Shown: piece by piece, positions 16,138 through 24,075 of the stretch
Layout of the letters: each line of letters starts with the position of its first letter
Numbering within the stretch: position 1 is the first letter of the stretch
Assembly (NCBI RefSeq): GCF_001885765.1
Contig: NZ_JXKD01000013.1
Location: forward strand, 38,712 to 77,600
DNA from: Enterococcus aquimarinus
GTDB taxonomy: Bacteria > Bacillota > Bacilli > Lactobacillales > Enterococcaceae
DNA: 38,889 bases
Direction: 5' to 3'
Notes under the pieces: generated by a model
Seen by the model: the letters and a program-made list of their open reading frames with translations, nothing else
Databases searched by the model: none
Told to the model about the DNA's origin: nothing
Position numbers and translations under genes: made by a program

Positions 16138-17388
16138 ATGATGAACGTGGTAGATAAGAAAACAGGAATGCCATACTGGCAAAAAATCGTTGCAGTATTA
16201 ACGGTTGGTTGGATTGTAATTTGGATTTATCGGACGGTTTTAACGCCAATCTATCCGATTATTAGTGATTATTTTGGTGGCGCAACCGATTCACAATTGG
16301 GTAGTATTTCAAGCTTTTATTTTTTAGGTTATGTTATGATGCAAATTCCATCGGGGATGTTAGTGGATAAATTTGGTAAAAAAACCATTTTAATTCCAGG
16401 ATTTATTTTGTTTGGTTTAGGAACAATTATTGTCGCGATGGCGAATGTTTTACCGGTCTTATTTTTAGGAAGCGTTTTTGCAGGTTTGGGTTGTGGAACG
16501 TTTTATGGTGTGGCTTATTCGCTAACAGCTGAATATGTTCCAAGTAATAAACGAAGTCTTGCAACGGCAATCGTTAATAGTGGAACCGCTGTCGGAAGTG
16601 GTCTAGGACTTGTTTCTTCTAGTTACTTTGTCGGAACGGGTATTTTACCTTGGCAAAGCTTAATTTGGATGACGGCGGGTTTGATTGCCATCATGACCGT
16701 TGTTTTTGCGAAAGTCATCAAAAAAGAGCAAATGAAGCCAGTCGAACAAAAAACGAAAGTGCAAGAAGCACAATTGGCTGAAAAAGGATCAACCATTAAA
16801 CAACTCTTTCGTCCACATATGATTGCGGCATATGTTTTATATTTCTCAACATTATATGCGTATTATTTAATCGATACATGGTTACCGAACTTCCTTGAAA
16901 CGGAACGTCAGTTTGAAGGAACTGCAATCGGTCTTGTGTCTTCTTTAGTCTTTTTCGCAGCGATTCCAGGAGCGTTAGTCTTTAGTCGTTTAGCGGACCA
17001 AATACCGCATAAAAAAGTACCGATTATTATCGCGTTAGAGTTAATGGCCGCAACGATGTTATTTATTATGGTCGGAACGGCCAATCAAACGGTTACCATT
17101 GTCGGAATCATTGCCTATGGTTTCTTTGGGAAATTAGCAGTTGAACCCATCATTATTTCTTGGTTAAGTCAATTTGCCCCACGTAAGAGTATTGCAACGA
17201 CTTATGGGGTGTTTAATTTCTTCGGAATGACTGCTTCTGTCATCGTTCCTTCGTTAACGGGGACGATATCGGATATTACCGGTTCTAAAGTCTATGCTTT
17301 TTATTTAGCGATTGGGATTATTTTAGTGGGAACGCTGATATTCTCTTTAGTCAATAAATTCGCAAAAGCACCTACAGAGAGTTACTAA
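16138..17388 (+). CDS. MFS transporter, possible ureide-pathway carrier
   Basis: A 416-residue major facilitator with about 12 membrane helices, cytoplasmic loops rich in Lys around residues 195-220, and an MFS signature-like GMLVDKFGKKTIL near residue 74. Start choice is uncertain: ATG 16138 and ATG 16141 overlap the only AGGA, which would better serve the GTG at 16147 (413 residues). It stands alone between two terminators but next to allB and behind a TTAGGTTA motif, so it could import another ureide or export a product such as oxamate or glycine. The substrate is not readable from the sequence. Confidence 0.85.
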   Translation: MMNVVDKKTGMPYWQKIVAVLTVGWIVIWIYRTVLTPIYPIISDYFGGATDSQLGSISSFYFLGYVMMQIPSGMLVDKFGKKTILIPGFILFGLGTIIVAMANVLPVLFLGSVFAGLGCGTFYGVAYSLTAEYVPSNKRSLATAIVNSGTAVGSGLGLVSSSYFVGTGILPWQSLIWMTAGLIAIMTVVFAKVIKKEQMKPVEQKTKVQEAQLAEKGSTIKQLFRPHMIAAYVLYFSTLYAYYLIDTWLPNFLETERQFEGTAIGLVSSLVFFAAIPGALVFSRLADQIPHKKVPIIIALELMAATMLFIMVGTANQTVTIVGIIAYGFFGKLAVEPIIISWLSQFAPRKSIATTYGVFNFFGMTASVIVPSLTGTISDITGSKVYAFYLAIGIILVGTLIFSLVNKFAKAPTESY

Positions 17389-17411
17389 GAAAACACACAA
17401 TCATGATGAAG

Positions 17412-17450
17412 TGCTAGAAGGACGGATCGTTTCGTCTTTCTAGCATTTTT
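17412..17450 (+). terminator. Terminator after MFS gene
   Basis: TGCTAGAAGGACG pairs with CGTCTTTCTAGCA (one mismatch/wobble) and is followed by TTTTT. The convergent regulator gene ends ten bases further on. Confidence 0.8.
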
Positions 17451-17460
17451 ATTTGATTGA

Positions 17461-18222
17461 TTATTGCGACGATGACTGGAGAATTTGTTGTTGATATTGT
17501 TGAAAGAATTGTCCTTCATTTTGGAAAAAATGGAAGATAGAAGAGGACGTTAGAGACATTGTGGGAACGGCTAAGCCTAGTATTTGTTTGACTAAATATT
17601 CCCATCCTCTCTCGCTGATTTGATATGGAAGTTCTGGCAGATACATCAACTCTTTCGTCGCACAATGGTTTAATGTTTGACCTGCTTGAATTCTCATTTG
17701 TTGGACTTCTTTTAAACGTTGATAGAGTTCGTTGTTATCATACCAGTTAAATGGCGGATCAAATATTAATGACAACCCCCAAGCTAACCACCGAAGCTGG
17801 ACTTCGCAGCCTTTAATGACAGGGTCGTGGTTATACGATAGTTGTAATTTATAGGATGCAAGGAAGGTGGACAAGGTTATGCTTTGTCGCTGAATAGTGG
17901 AAGTGCTGAAGTACAAAGACTCCTTTAATTCACAAAGACGACTATACGGATGTTGAATCAAATACCAACATAACTGAAGATGAGGATTTTTTTGCAGTAA
18001 AGTAGCATAGCAATCGAGCATTTGTACGGGCGAATGGGTGAGTGTCATTGTAATGGAAGTTCGCTGATTGTGCGATTCTACGAGCCACGGAAATAATTTT
18101 TCATCAATCGTCTGATCAAAGGGCGAAAGAGTTACTTTGGAGAAAAAATCAATAGGATACGAGCCATTTTTCAATGTTTGATAAATCATTTGTTCTTGCT
18201 TCGTTAATAGTTGACTAAACAT
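17461..18222 (-). CDS. Short Mga-like helix-turn-helix protein
   Basis: A 253-residue protein I do not recognise by name. The stretch around residues 92-135 (PYSRLCELKESLYFSTSTIQRQ...) resembles the helix-turn-helix of Mga/M-protein trans-acting regulators, with a preceding region like their N-terminal domain. Full Mga-type proteins are about 480-500 residues with PTS-regulatory and EIIB-like parts. This one stops after a linker, so it is either a natural short form or a truncation. GAGGTG (18231-18236) favours the ATG at 18222; ATGs at 18228 and 18252 are in frame. It is convergent with the MFS gene. The target genes are unknown. Confidence 0.6.
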   Translation of the reverse strand: MFSQLLTKQEQMIYQTLKNGSYPIDFFSKVTLSPFDQTIDEKLFPWLVESHNQRTSITMTLTHSPVQMLDCYATLLQKNPHLQLCWYLIQHPYSRLCELKESLYFSTSTIQRQSITLSTFLASYKLQLSYNHDPVIKGCEVQLRWLAWGLSLIFDPPFNWYDNNELYQRLKEVQQMRIQAGQTLNHCATKELMYLPELPYQISERGWEYLVKQILGLAVPTMSLTSSSIFHFFQNEGQFFQQYQQQILQSSSQ

Positions 18223-18252
18223 GTTCATTTCACCTCGGAGATACCATACCAA

Positions 18253-18640
18253 ATTAACACTTACGTCATATTTTCGATTTTTGCAAAAGTAGGTGGTTAT
18301 TTGTCAAAAGATGAGGTTTTTGATACTTTAAATGAAGATATTTCTTAATTCTATGGTTTTTTCGAGCAAAATGACGCGAAAATAAATAAAAATACGAAGT
18401 AAATGCTAAAAACCGATAGGATTAGTCAAAATGATAAAAGTGAAAGCTTGATAACACACGGTTCTTAATAAAATAGCCTCTTAAAAAGAGCTCAGAAAAG
18501 CGGTTTTTCGCAATAAGACCTCGTTATTGGCAAAACCTTTAAAGTATTGGTAGAAATCAGTGGAATTTGTGAAAGCAAAATAAACGGAAATGTTATAACA
18601 AAAGCTTATTTCTAGTTGACGTTCACAAAGAATGAGGAAT
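18253..18640. other. A/T-rich spacer, no gene seen
   Basis: About 390 bases with stops in all frames. A minus-strand frame reaching 18714 has no ribosome site and runs through the promoter at 18641-18669, so I do not call it. Small hairpins occur, for example GCAATAA...TTATTGGC around 18509-18531. Nothing here resembles a decayed gene that I can name. Confidence 0.4.
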
Positions 18641-18669
18641 TTGAAGGTAGAAATAAAAAATGATATAAT
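18641..18669 (+). promoter_or_regulatory. Strong promoter for the TauE/SafE gene
   Basis: TTGAAG (18641-18646), a 17-base spacer and a perfect TATAAT (18664-18669). Transcription from here would give a leader of about 185 bases before the ATG at 18860. That leader contains a 23-codon open frame (18695-18766) and a 12-base perfect palindrome AAGAGTACTCTT (18823-18834). Confidence 0.75.
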
Positions 18670-18694
18670 TGGATGTTTTTTATTTGTGCCGAAT

Positions 18695-18766
18695 ATGGGA
18701 GAACAATCTAGCAAAAGTCTTGTTTTAGTCGGAATAGCTGTTTTTCAGATTGTGTATCCGAAATGA
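18695..18766 (+). other. Possible 23-residue leader peptide
   Basis: ATG to TGA in the leader of the TauE/SafE gene, encoding MGEQSSKSLVLVGIAVFQIV and three more residues (YPK). It has a hydrophobic second half but no recognisable ribosome site. It could be chance, or a short regulatory or membrane peptide. Confidence 0.2.
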
Positions 18767-18822
18767 AAGGAGTAGGATAAAAGAGAACGGGAAAATGGAA
18801 GAGGATGACGCTTACTTACTAA

Positions 18823-18834
18823 AAGAGTACTCTT
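18823..18834. repeat. Perfect 12-base palindrome in leader
   Basis: AAGAGTACTCTT is its own reverse complement and lies 25 bases before the TauE/SafE ATG, just ahead of its ribosome site. It could be an operator or a chance palindrome. Confidence 0.35.
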
Positions 18835-18859
18835 CAAATAAAATAGAAGGGAGAATGCG

Positions 18860-19642
18860 ATGAATATCGGAATTGTGTATTTTATAGTGATTGTCTTAGC
18901 CAATACGTTGGGAGCCATTTCAGGGATGGGTGGCGGTGTTATCATTAAGCCAGTTTTTGATATGATTGGTGCCCATAGTGTCGCAGCCATTTCTTTTTAT
19001 TCGGCGGTTGCTGTTTTTGTGATGGCGCTTGTTTCGACGTATCGCCAAATAAAAAATGGGATTGCCATCGATTGGAAACTTGCTAGTTGGGTGTCATTTG
19101 GTGCGGTATTGGGCGGAGGAATCGGAAGCTTTACACTGGATCAACTGTTGGAACGATTATCGGGTGACCGTTGGGTACAACTGATTCAGATTATCTTGAC
19201 GATTATTACCTTAGTATTTGCGTTTTTATACACGCGTTTGAACCGGCCTCGTTTCTCATTGAAACGTGTTATATGGTATCTCCTTTGTGGGTTATTATTA
19301 GGCTTTTTAGCAAGTTTGCTAGGAATTGGGGGCGGTCCAATCAATGTTTCACTACTGATTTTACTTTTTTCGTTGCCAATTAAAGAAGCGACCGTTTACT
19401 CAATTGGGACGATTTTCTTTTCACAATTGGCGAAACTAGTGACGATTGCGAGTACGACAGGTTTTGCGGCCTTTGATCTAAGCGTCTTACCGTATATCAT
19501 TGTCGCGGCGATCATCGGTGGCTTTTTAGGTGCCCAATTCAGTGGTTTATTGCCCTCAAAAAAAGTGGGAACGGTTTTTCAATTTGTTATTTTACTTGTA
19601 CTAATCATCAATGTATATAACGGCGTTAAGATATTTTTGTGA
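18860..19642 (+). CDS. TauE/SafE (TSUP) family membrane transporter
   Basis: A 260-residue integral membrane protein with about eight helices and the two internal glycine-rich repeats typical of the 4-toluene-sulfonate uptake permease family: GMGGGVIIKP near residue 22 and GIGGGPINVS near 157. Family members move sulfite, sulfonates or related small organic anions; many are exporters. AGGGAG seven bases upstream sets the ATG. It is monocistronic, behind a strong promoter and long leader. Its substrate cannot be told, though anion export would suit a neighbourhood with oxamate-forming and sulfur genes. A weak hairpin without T-run follows. Confidence 0.85.
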   Translation: MNIGIVYFIVIVLANTLGAISGMGGGVIIKPVFDMIGAHSVAAISFYSAVAVFVMALVSTYRQIKNGIAIDWKLASWVSFGAVLGGGIGSFTLDQLLERLSGDRWVQLIQIILTIITLVFAFLYTRLNRPRFSLKRVIWYLLCGLLLGFLASLLGIGGGPINVSLLILLFSLPIKEATVYSIGTIFFSQLAKLVTIASTTGFAAFDLSVLPYIIVAAIIGGFLGAQFSGLLPSKKVGTVFQFVILLVLIINVYNGVKIFL

Positions 19643-19812
19643 GAATTCTCTTTTATGAAACAAAGAGAATCCTCATTTGAAATGAAATCCTTTTAAAATA
19701 AGCAGATTAATTGCTTTTTTCGAAAAAAAAACTATGATTGTAATGGAAGAAAAGACGGTCAATGAGCGTAATGAAAAAGATAATTCCTCTGTATTTGTGA
19801 AAAAATTATTTG

Positions 19813-19841
19813 TTATCATTAGTTTAAAGTTGAATTATACT
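19813..19841 (+). promoter_or_regulatory. Candidate cydABCD promoter
   Basis: TTATCA (19813-19818), 17 bases, TATACT (19836-19841). A half-site TTGTGA (19795-19800) resembling half of a Rex box lies just upstream, but the second half is absent. Rex control of cyd is common in Firmicutes; the site here is only suggestive. Confidence 0.5.
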
Positions 19842-19907
19842 TGTTTTATTGAAAACACTGCATGATCCGTTTCTTTATCTGAATAAAGAACAATGGAGGA
19901 ATACAAA

Positions 19908-21335
19908 ATGGATTTGGATATCGTAACACTTGCGCGAATACAGTTCGCTATGACAACTATTTTTCACTACTTTTTTGTGCCATTTTCTATTGGGACAGGG
20001 TTTATCGTCGCAATAATGGAAACAATGTATGTGATTAAGAAAGATGACCTTTATTTAAAAATGACGAAATTCTGGGCGAATATTTTCTTATTAAGCTTTG
20101 CTGTCGGAGTCGTAACAGGGTTAATCCAAGAATTTCAATTTGGGATGAACTGGTCGGATTATTCGCGCTTTGTTGGAGACATCTTTGGTGCACCGCTAGC
20201 AGTAGAAGCGTTGTTAGCTTTCTTTTTAGAATCGACGTTTATCGGACTATGGTTATTTACTTGGGATAAAGTTAGTCCGAAATTACACGTGACATTTATT
20301 TGGTTAGTCTGTTTTGGAACGTTAATGTCTGCCTTTTGGATTTTAGTTGCCAATAGTTTCATGCAACATCCAGTTGGCTACACGATTAACAATGGACGAG
20401 CAGAAATGACTGATTTTGTCGCGTTATTTACAAGTCCACAAGTCTTTTATGAATTTACACATGTGATTGCTGGAGCAATTATCATGGGGGGAATTGCGAT
20501 TGCTGGAATGGCGGCCATTCAGTTATTAAGAACGAAGAACTTAAGTGACGTGAGTCGTACGATTTATCAAAAATCACTACGCATTGGTTTTGTGGTAGCA
20601 CTCGTTGGGTCACTGTCTGCCTTAGGAACTGGGGATCTACAAATGAAGGCTCTTGTTCATGATCAACCAATGAAGTTCGCTGCGACAGAAGGTCTGTATG
20701 AAGATTCAGGCGATCCGGCTGCATGGACGCTGATTGCGTGGATGAATACGCATGAACAAAAACGTGTCTTTGGCATTGAAGTGCCGTATATGTTAAGTAT
20801 TTTATCGTATAACAAGCCTTCAGGTTATGTAAAGGGCATGAATACCATTAATGCCGAACTGGTGGAAGAACACGGAGAAGGGGATTATTACCCACCGGTG
20901 AACACCTTGTTTTGGAGTTTTAGAATTATGGCAGGAATTGCGATGTTAACTCTTTTAGTGTCAAGTTTGGGACTATTCTTTACACGGAAGAAAAATCCGA
21001 TTTTATATGAGAAGCGTTGGATGTTATGGGTTGCTTCTTTAATGACAATCACGCCATTTTTAGCGAATACAGCAGGTTGGTTAGTGACTGAATTAGGGCG
21101 CTATCCGTGGACTGTTTATGGCTTGTTCAAAATTGAAGATAGTATCTCACCAAATGTTTCTGCGACTTCGTTACTGATTTCAAATATTACGTATTTCACG
21201 TTGTTCCTTGTTTTAGGTGGCGTGATGGTGTACTTTGTCAATCGTCAGTTACATAAAGGGCCAGAAGCACAAGAAGAGCAAGAGAAGTTGGATCAGGCAA
21301 TGCCAAAAGATCCATTTGATGGAGGTGCGTATTAA
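19908..21335 (+). CDS. cydA: Cytochrome bd quinol oxidase subunit I
   Basis: A 475-residue membrane protein, the haem-bearing subunit of cytochrome bd, which oxidises (demethyl)menaquinol and reduces O2 to water. The N-terminal haem b595 ligand is in TIFHYFFVPFSIG (His 20). The Q-loop region has FGIEVPYMLSIL near 285, and GWLVTELGRYPW near 390 is the conserved quinol/haem segment. The loop is the short type found in Firmicutes. GGAGG eight bases upstream picks the ATG at 19908; the ATG at 19893 lies inside that ribosome site. First gene of cydABCD; overlaps cydB by one base. Enterococci do not make haem, and no haem synthesis genes are here, so activity would depend on external haem. Confidence 0.95.
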   Translation: MDLDIVTLARIQFAMTTIFHYFFVPFSIGTGFIVAIMETMYVIKKDDLYLKMTKFWANIFLLSFAVGVVTGLIQEFQFGMNWSDYSRFVGDIFGAPLAVEALLAFFLESTFIGLWLFTWDKVSPKLHVTFIWLVCFGTLMSAFWILVANSFMQHPVGYTINNGRAEMTDFVALFTSPQVFYEFTHVIAGAIIMGGIAIAGMAAIQLLRTKNLSDVSRTIYQKSLRIGFVVALVGSLSALGTGDLQMKALVHDQPMKFAATEGLYEDSGDPAAWTLIAWMNTHEQKRVFGIEVPYMLSILSYNKPSGYVKGMNTINAELVEEHGEGDYYPPVNTLFWSFRIMAGIAMLTLLVSSLGLFFTRKKNPILYEKRWMLWVASLMTITPFLANTAGWLVTELGRYPWTVYGLFKIEDSISPNVSATSLLISNITYFTLFLVLGGVMVYFVNRQLHKGPEAQEEQEKLDQAMPKDPFDGGAY

Positions 21336-22357
21336 TGAGCGGCTTACAACTATTGTGGTTTTTGATTATTGGGTTATTCTTTGCCGGTTTTTTCTTTTTA
21401 GAAGGCTTTGACTTTGGTGTGGGCATGTCTTTAAAAACACTCGCTTTTGACGAAAAAGAAGAAGATCAATTAATTGAAACGATTGGACCGATTTGGGATG
21501 GCAATGAAGTTTGGCTAGTGACAGCTGGCGGCGCTATGTTTGCCTCTTTTCCATATTGGTATGCGTCTTTGTTTAGTGGATTTTATTTAATCTTGTTACT
21601 GATTTTAGTTGGGTTGATTATTCGTGGCGTGTCGTTTGAGTTTCGTGAAAAAAGCCAACCAAAATATAAAAAGATTTGGACGGGGACGCTTAGTCTAGGG
21701 AGCTTTATGATTCCATTTTTCTTTGGGGTCTTATTCGTGAATCTCGTTCAAGGAATGCCTTTGGATGCGGATGGGAATATGATAGCGACGTTCACTGATT
21801 ATATTAATCTCTTTTCAATTGTTGGCGGTATCGCATTAACGCTGCTTTCGTATTTACATGGTATGAACTATATTGCGATGAAAACGACCGGTCCGGTTCG
21901 ATTGAAGGCAAAAAATCATGCGCAAGCCTTATATTGGGTGTTGTATGTTGGGTTAGTTATTTTTGCGGCGTTGCTTTATATGCAAACCGATTTCTTTGAG
22001 TATCGTTTCCTCTCAACAACTCTCTTACTTGCAGTGATGGTCTTATTAACGGTAGTTGCGAATGTTTCCTTGAATTATGGCAAAGAGCGAACAGCCTTTT
22101 TTGCGAGTGGTTTGACACTTGTCACGTTAGTCGCGCTATTGTTTAACGGTTTATTCCCACGAGTGATGATCAGTTCGATCTCATCGGAATTTGATTTATT
22201 AATCAAAAATGCGTCTTCATCGCCTTATACCTTAAAAATAATGAGTTTCATTTCGCTCACGATTTTACCATTTGTCCTAGGATATATTGCATGGTCTTAC
22301 TATATTCTTAGAGGAAGAATCCGTCATGACGAGGATTCAGTGGGGTACAAGCAATGA
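21335..22357 (+). CDS. cydB: Cytochrome bd quinol oxidase subunit II
   Basis: A 340-residue membrane protein with about eight to nine helices, partner of CydA. The family-defining stretches are FFLEGFDFGVGM near residue 20, GPIWDGNEVWLVTAGGAMFASFP (two parts, about 50-72) and YLHGMNYIAMKTTGPV near 168-183. The start codon overlaps the cydA stop by one base with GGAGG just upstream. Length is normal. It overlaps cydC by four bases, so the four genes are probably translated in a coupled way. Confidence 0.95.
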   Translation: MSGLQLLWFLIIGLFFAGFFFLEGFDFGVGMSLKTLAFDEKEEDQLIETIGPIWDGNEVWLVTAGGAMFASFPYWYASLFSGFYLILLLILVGLIIRGVSFEFREKSQPKYKKIWTGTLSLGSFMIPFFFGVLFVNLVQGMPLDADGNMIATFTDYINLFSIVGGIALTLLSYLHGMNYIAMKTTGPVRLKAKNHAQALYWVLYVGLVIFAALLYMQTDFFEYRFLSTTLLLAVMVLLTVVANVSLNYGKERTAFFASGLTLVTLVALLFNGLFPRVMISSISSEFDLLIKNASSSPYTLKIMSFISLTILPFVLGYIAWSYYILRGRIRHDEDSVGYKQ

Positions 22358-24075
22358 TGGATAAAGCTTTAATGAGCTTGTCCAAAATTAAACAAATAAT
22401 GGGGATGCTTGCAGGACTTGCGGTTTTGCAAGCTCTCTTCATTATTGGGCAAGCCTATACGTTAGCTCGAATCATCACGAATCTATGGCAAGGGGATTTG
22501 ATGAAAGATCAGATAACCTGGCTAGTCGGTTTCTTAGTGATTTATTTAGCGCGTCATGCGAGTATCTGGTTGCGCGATCACCTGCTAGATTACTATGCGG
22601 CAGAGCAAAGTAAAGGACTACGAAAAGCGTTACTGGAAAAAATATTCCGGGTTGGACCTAGCATCGTCCAGCAACAAGGAACAGGGAATATGACCACTAT
22701 GGCCCTAGAAGGCATTACCCAAGTGGAAAATTATATTCACTTAATTCTCGTCAAAATCATCAATCTGATGTTGATTCCTTGGATTATTTTAGCGTTTATT
22801 TTTTATTTGGATCTCCAATCGGGGCTCATCTTAATCACCATTTATCCTTTAATCATTTTATTTATGGTGCTTTTAGGCTACGCTGCTAGAGGAAAAGCGG
22901 ATCGTCAGTACGCTTCTTTCCAAGTGTTATCGAATCATTTTTTAGATTCTTTGCGCGGCATCGATACGCTAAAAATGTTTGGCTTAAGCAAGCGTTACGG
23001 GAAAAGTATTTTCCAAACAAGTGAGTCTTTTCGGAAGGCCACGATGAGTACGTTAAAAATTGCCATTCTTTCAAGTTTCGCCTTAGATTTTTTTACGACG
23101 CTTTCGGTTGCGATTGTCGCGGTGATGTTAGGCTTACGTCTAATCAATGAAGGGATTTTTCTCTTCCCTGCTTTGACAGTCTTAATTTTAGCGCCAGAAT
23201 ATTTCTTGCCGATTCGTGATTTTTCTGCTGATTATCATGCAACATTAGAAGGAAAAAACGCCATGCGCGCCATTCGCGAAGTGTTAGAAGTTCCAGAAGT
23301 ACCGACCCAAGCCGTATCGATGATCCCTTGGCAAGCAGATAGTACGCTCTGTCTTGAAGCGATGCAAGTTTCGTATGAGGACAAAACCGTTTTAAATGTG
23401 GCGGATTTACACGTTCAGGGGCATCAAAAAATAGGGATTATTGGCATGAGTGGTTCAGGGAAATCAACCTTAATCAATTTACTTAGTGGATTTGTGACCC
23501 CCGATTCAGGTCGTGGTATCGTTAATGGGGAAGTGATGCAGCATTTTGCTCACAAAAAGTGGCAAGAGCAAATGATTTATATCCCACAAAATCCTTATAT
23601 TTTCCAAACGACCTTACGAGAAAACATTACGTTCTATACACCTGATGCAAGTGACGCTGCCGTGCTACAGGCAGTTGAAGTGGCCGGACTGAACGAATTA
23701 GTCGCAGAGCTGCCAGAAGGGCTTGAAACACTCCTAGGAGGCGGTGCGCGGACGTTAAGTGGCGGACAAGCCCAACGAATTGCTTTAGCACGCGCCTTTT
23801 TAGATGAATCACGTCATATTTTACTATTTGATGAACCAACAGCGCACTTAGATATTGAGACGGAAGTTGAATTAAAGGAACGAATGTTACCGTTAATGGC
23901 CGATCGCTTAGTCTTTTTTGCAACGCACCGTCTGCATTGGATGCATCAAATGGATCAGATCATTGTCTTGAAAGAAGGAACGATTGTTGAAATGGGAACG
24001 TTTGAATCGTTGACTGCTCAAAAAGGACATTTTTATGAACTCACAAAACAAATGAGGAGGGAAGCCGATGTTTAA
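22354..24075 (+). CDS. cydC: ABC transporter CydC, first half of CydDC-type exporter
   Basis: A 573-residue half-transporter: six membrane helices in residues 15-310, then the ATPase domain. Walker A GMSGSGKST is near 364, the signature LSGGQAQRIALARAF near 467 and Walker B ILLFDEPTAHLD near 489. The heterodimer exports cysteine/glutathione (E. coli) and is needed to assemble cytochrome bd. Naming follows the B. subtilis gene order; in E. coli nomenclature the first gene is cydD, so the letters could be swapped. It overlaps cydB by 4 and cydD by 8 bases. Confidence 0.9.
   Translation: MMDKALMSLSKIKQIMGMLAGLAVLQALFIIGQAYTLARIITNLWQGDLMKDQITWLVGFLVIYLARHASIWLRDHLLDYYAAEQSKGLRKALLEKIFRVGPSIVQQQGTGNMTTMALEGITQVENYIHLILVKIINLMLIPWIILAFIFYLDLQSGLILITIYPLIILFMVLLGYAARGKADRQYASFQVLSNHFLDSLRGIDTLKMFGLSKRYGKSIFQTSESFRKATMSTLKIAILSSFALDFFTTLSVAIVAVMLGLRLINEGIFLFPALTVLILAPEYFLPIRDFSADYHATLEGKNAMRAIREVLEVPEVPTQAVSMIPWQADSTLCLEAMQVSYEDKTVLNVADLHVQGHQKIGIIGMSGSGKSTLINLLSGFVTPDSGRGIVNGEVMQHFAHKKWQEQMIYIPQNPYIFQTTLRENITFYTPDASDAAVLQAVEVAGLNELVAELPEGLETLLGGGARTLSGGQAQRIALARAFLDESRHILLFDEPTAHLDIETEVELKERMLPLMADRLVFFATHRLHWMHQMDQIIVLKEGTIVEMGTFESLTAQKGHFYELTKQMRREADV

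Noticed and set aside
18481-18714. Minus-strand open frame of 77 codons in the spacer before the TauE/SafE gene
   Set aside because: No ribosome site, unusual composition, and it runs across a near-perfect plus-strand promoter.
19795-19818. Rex box at the cyd promoter
   Set aside because: Only one half (TTGTGA) matches; the inverted second half is missing, so I list it only as a hint.
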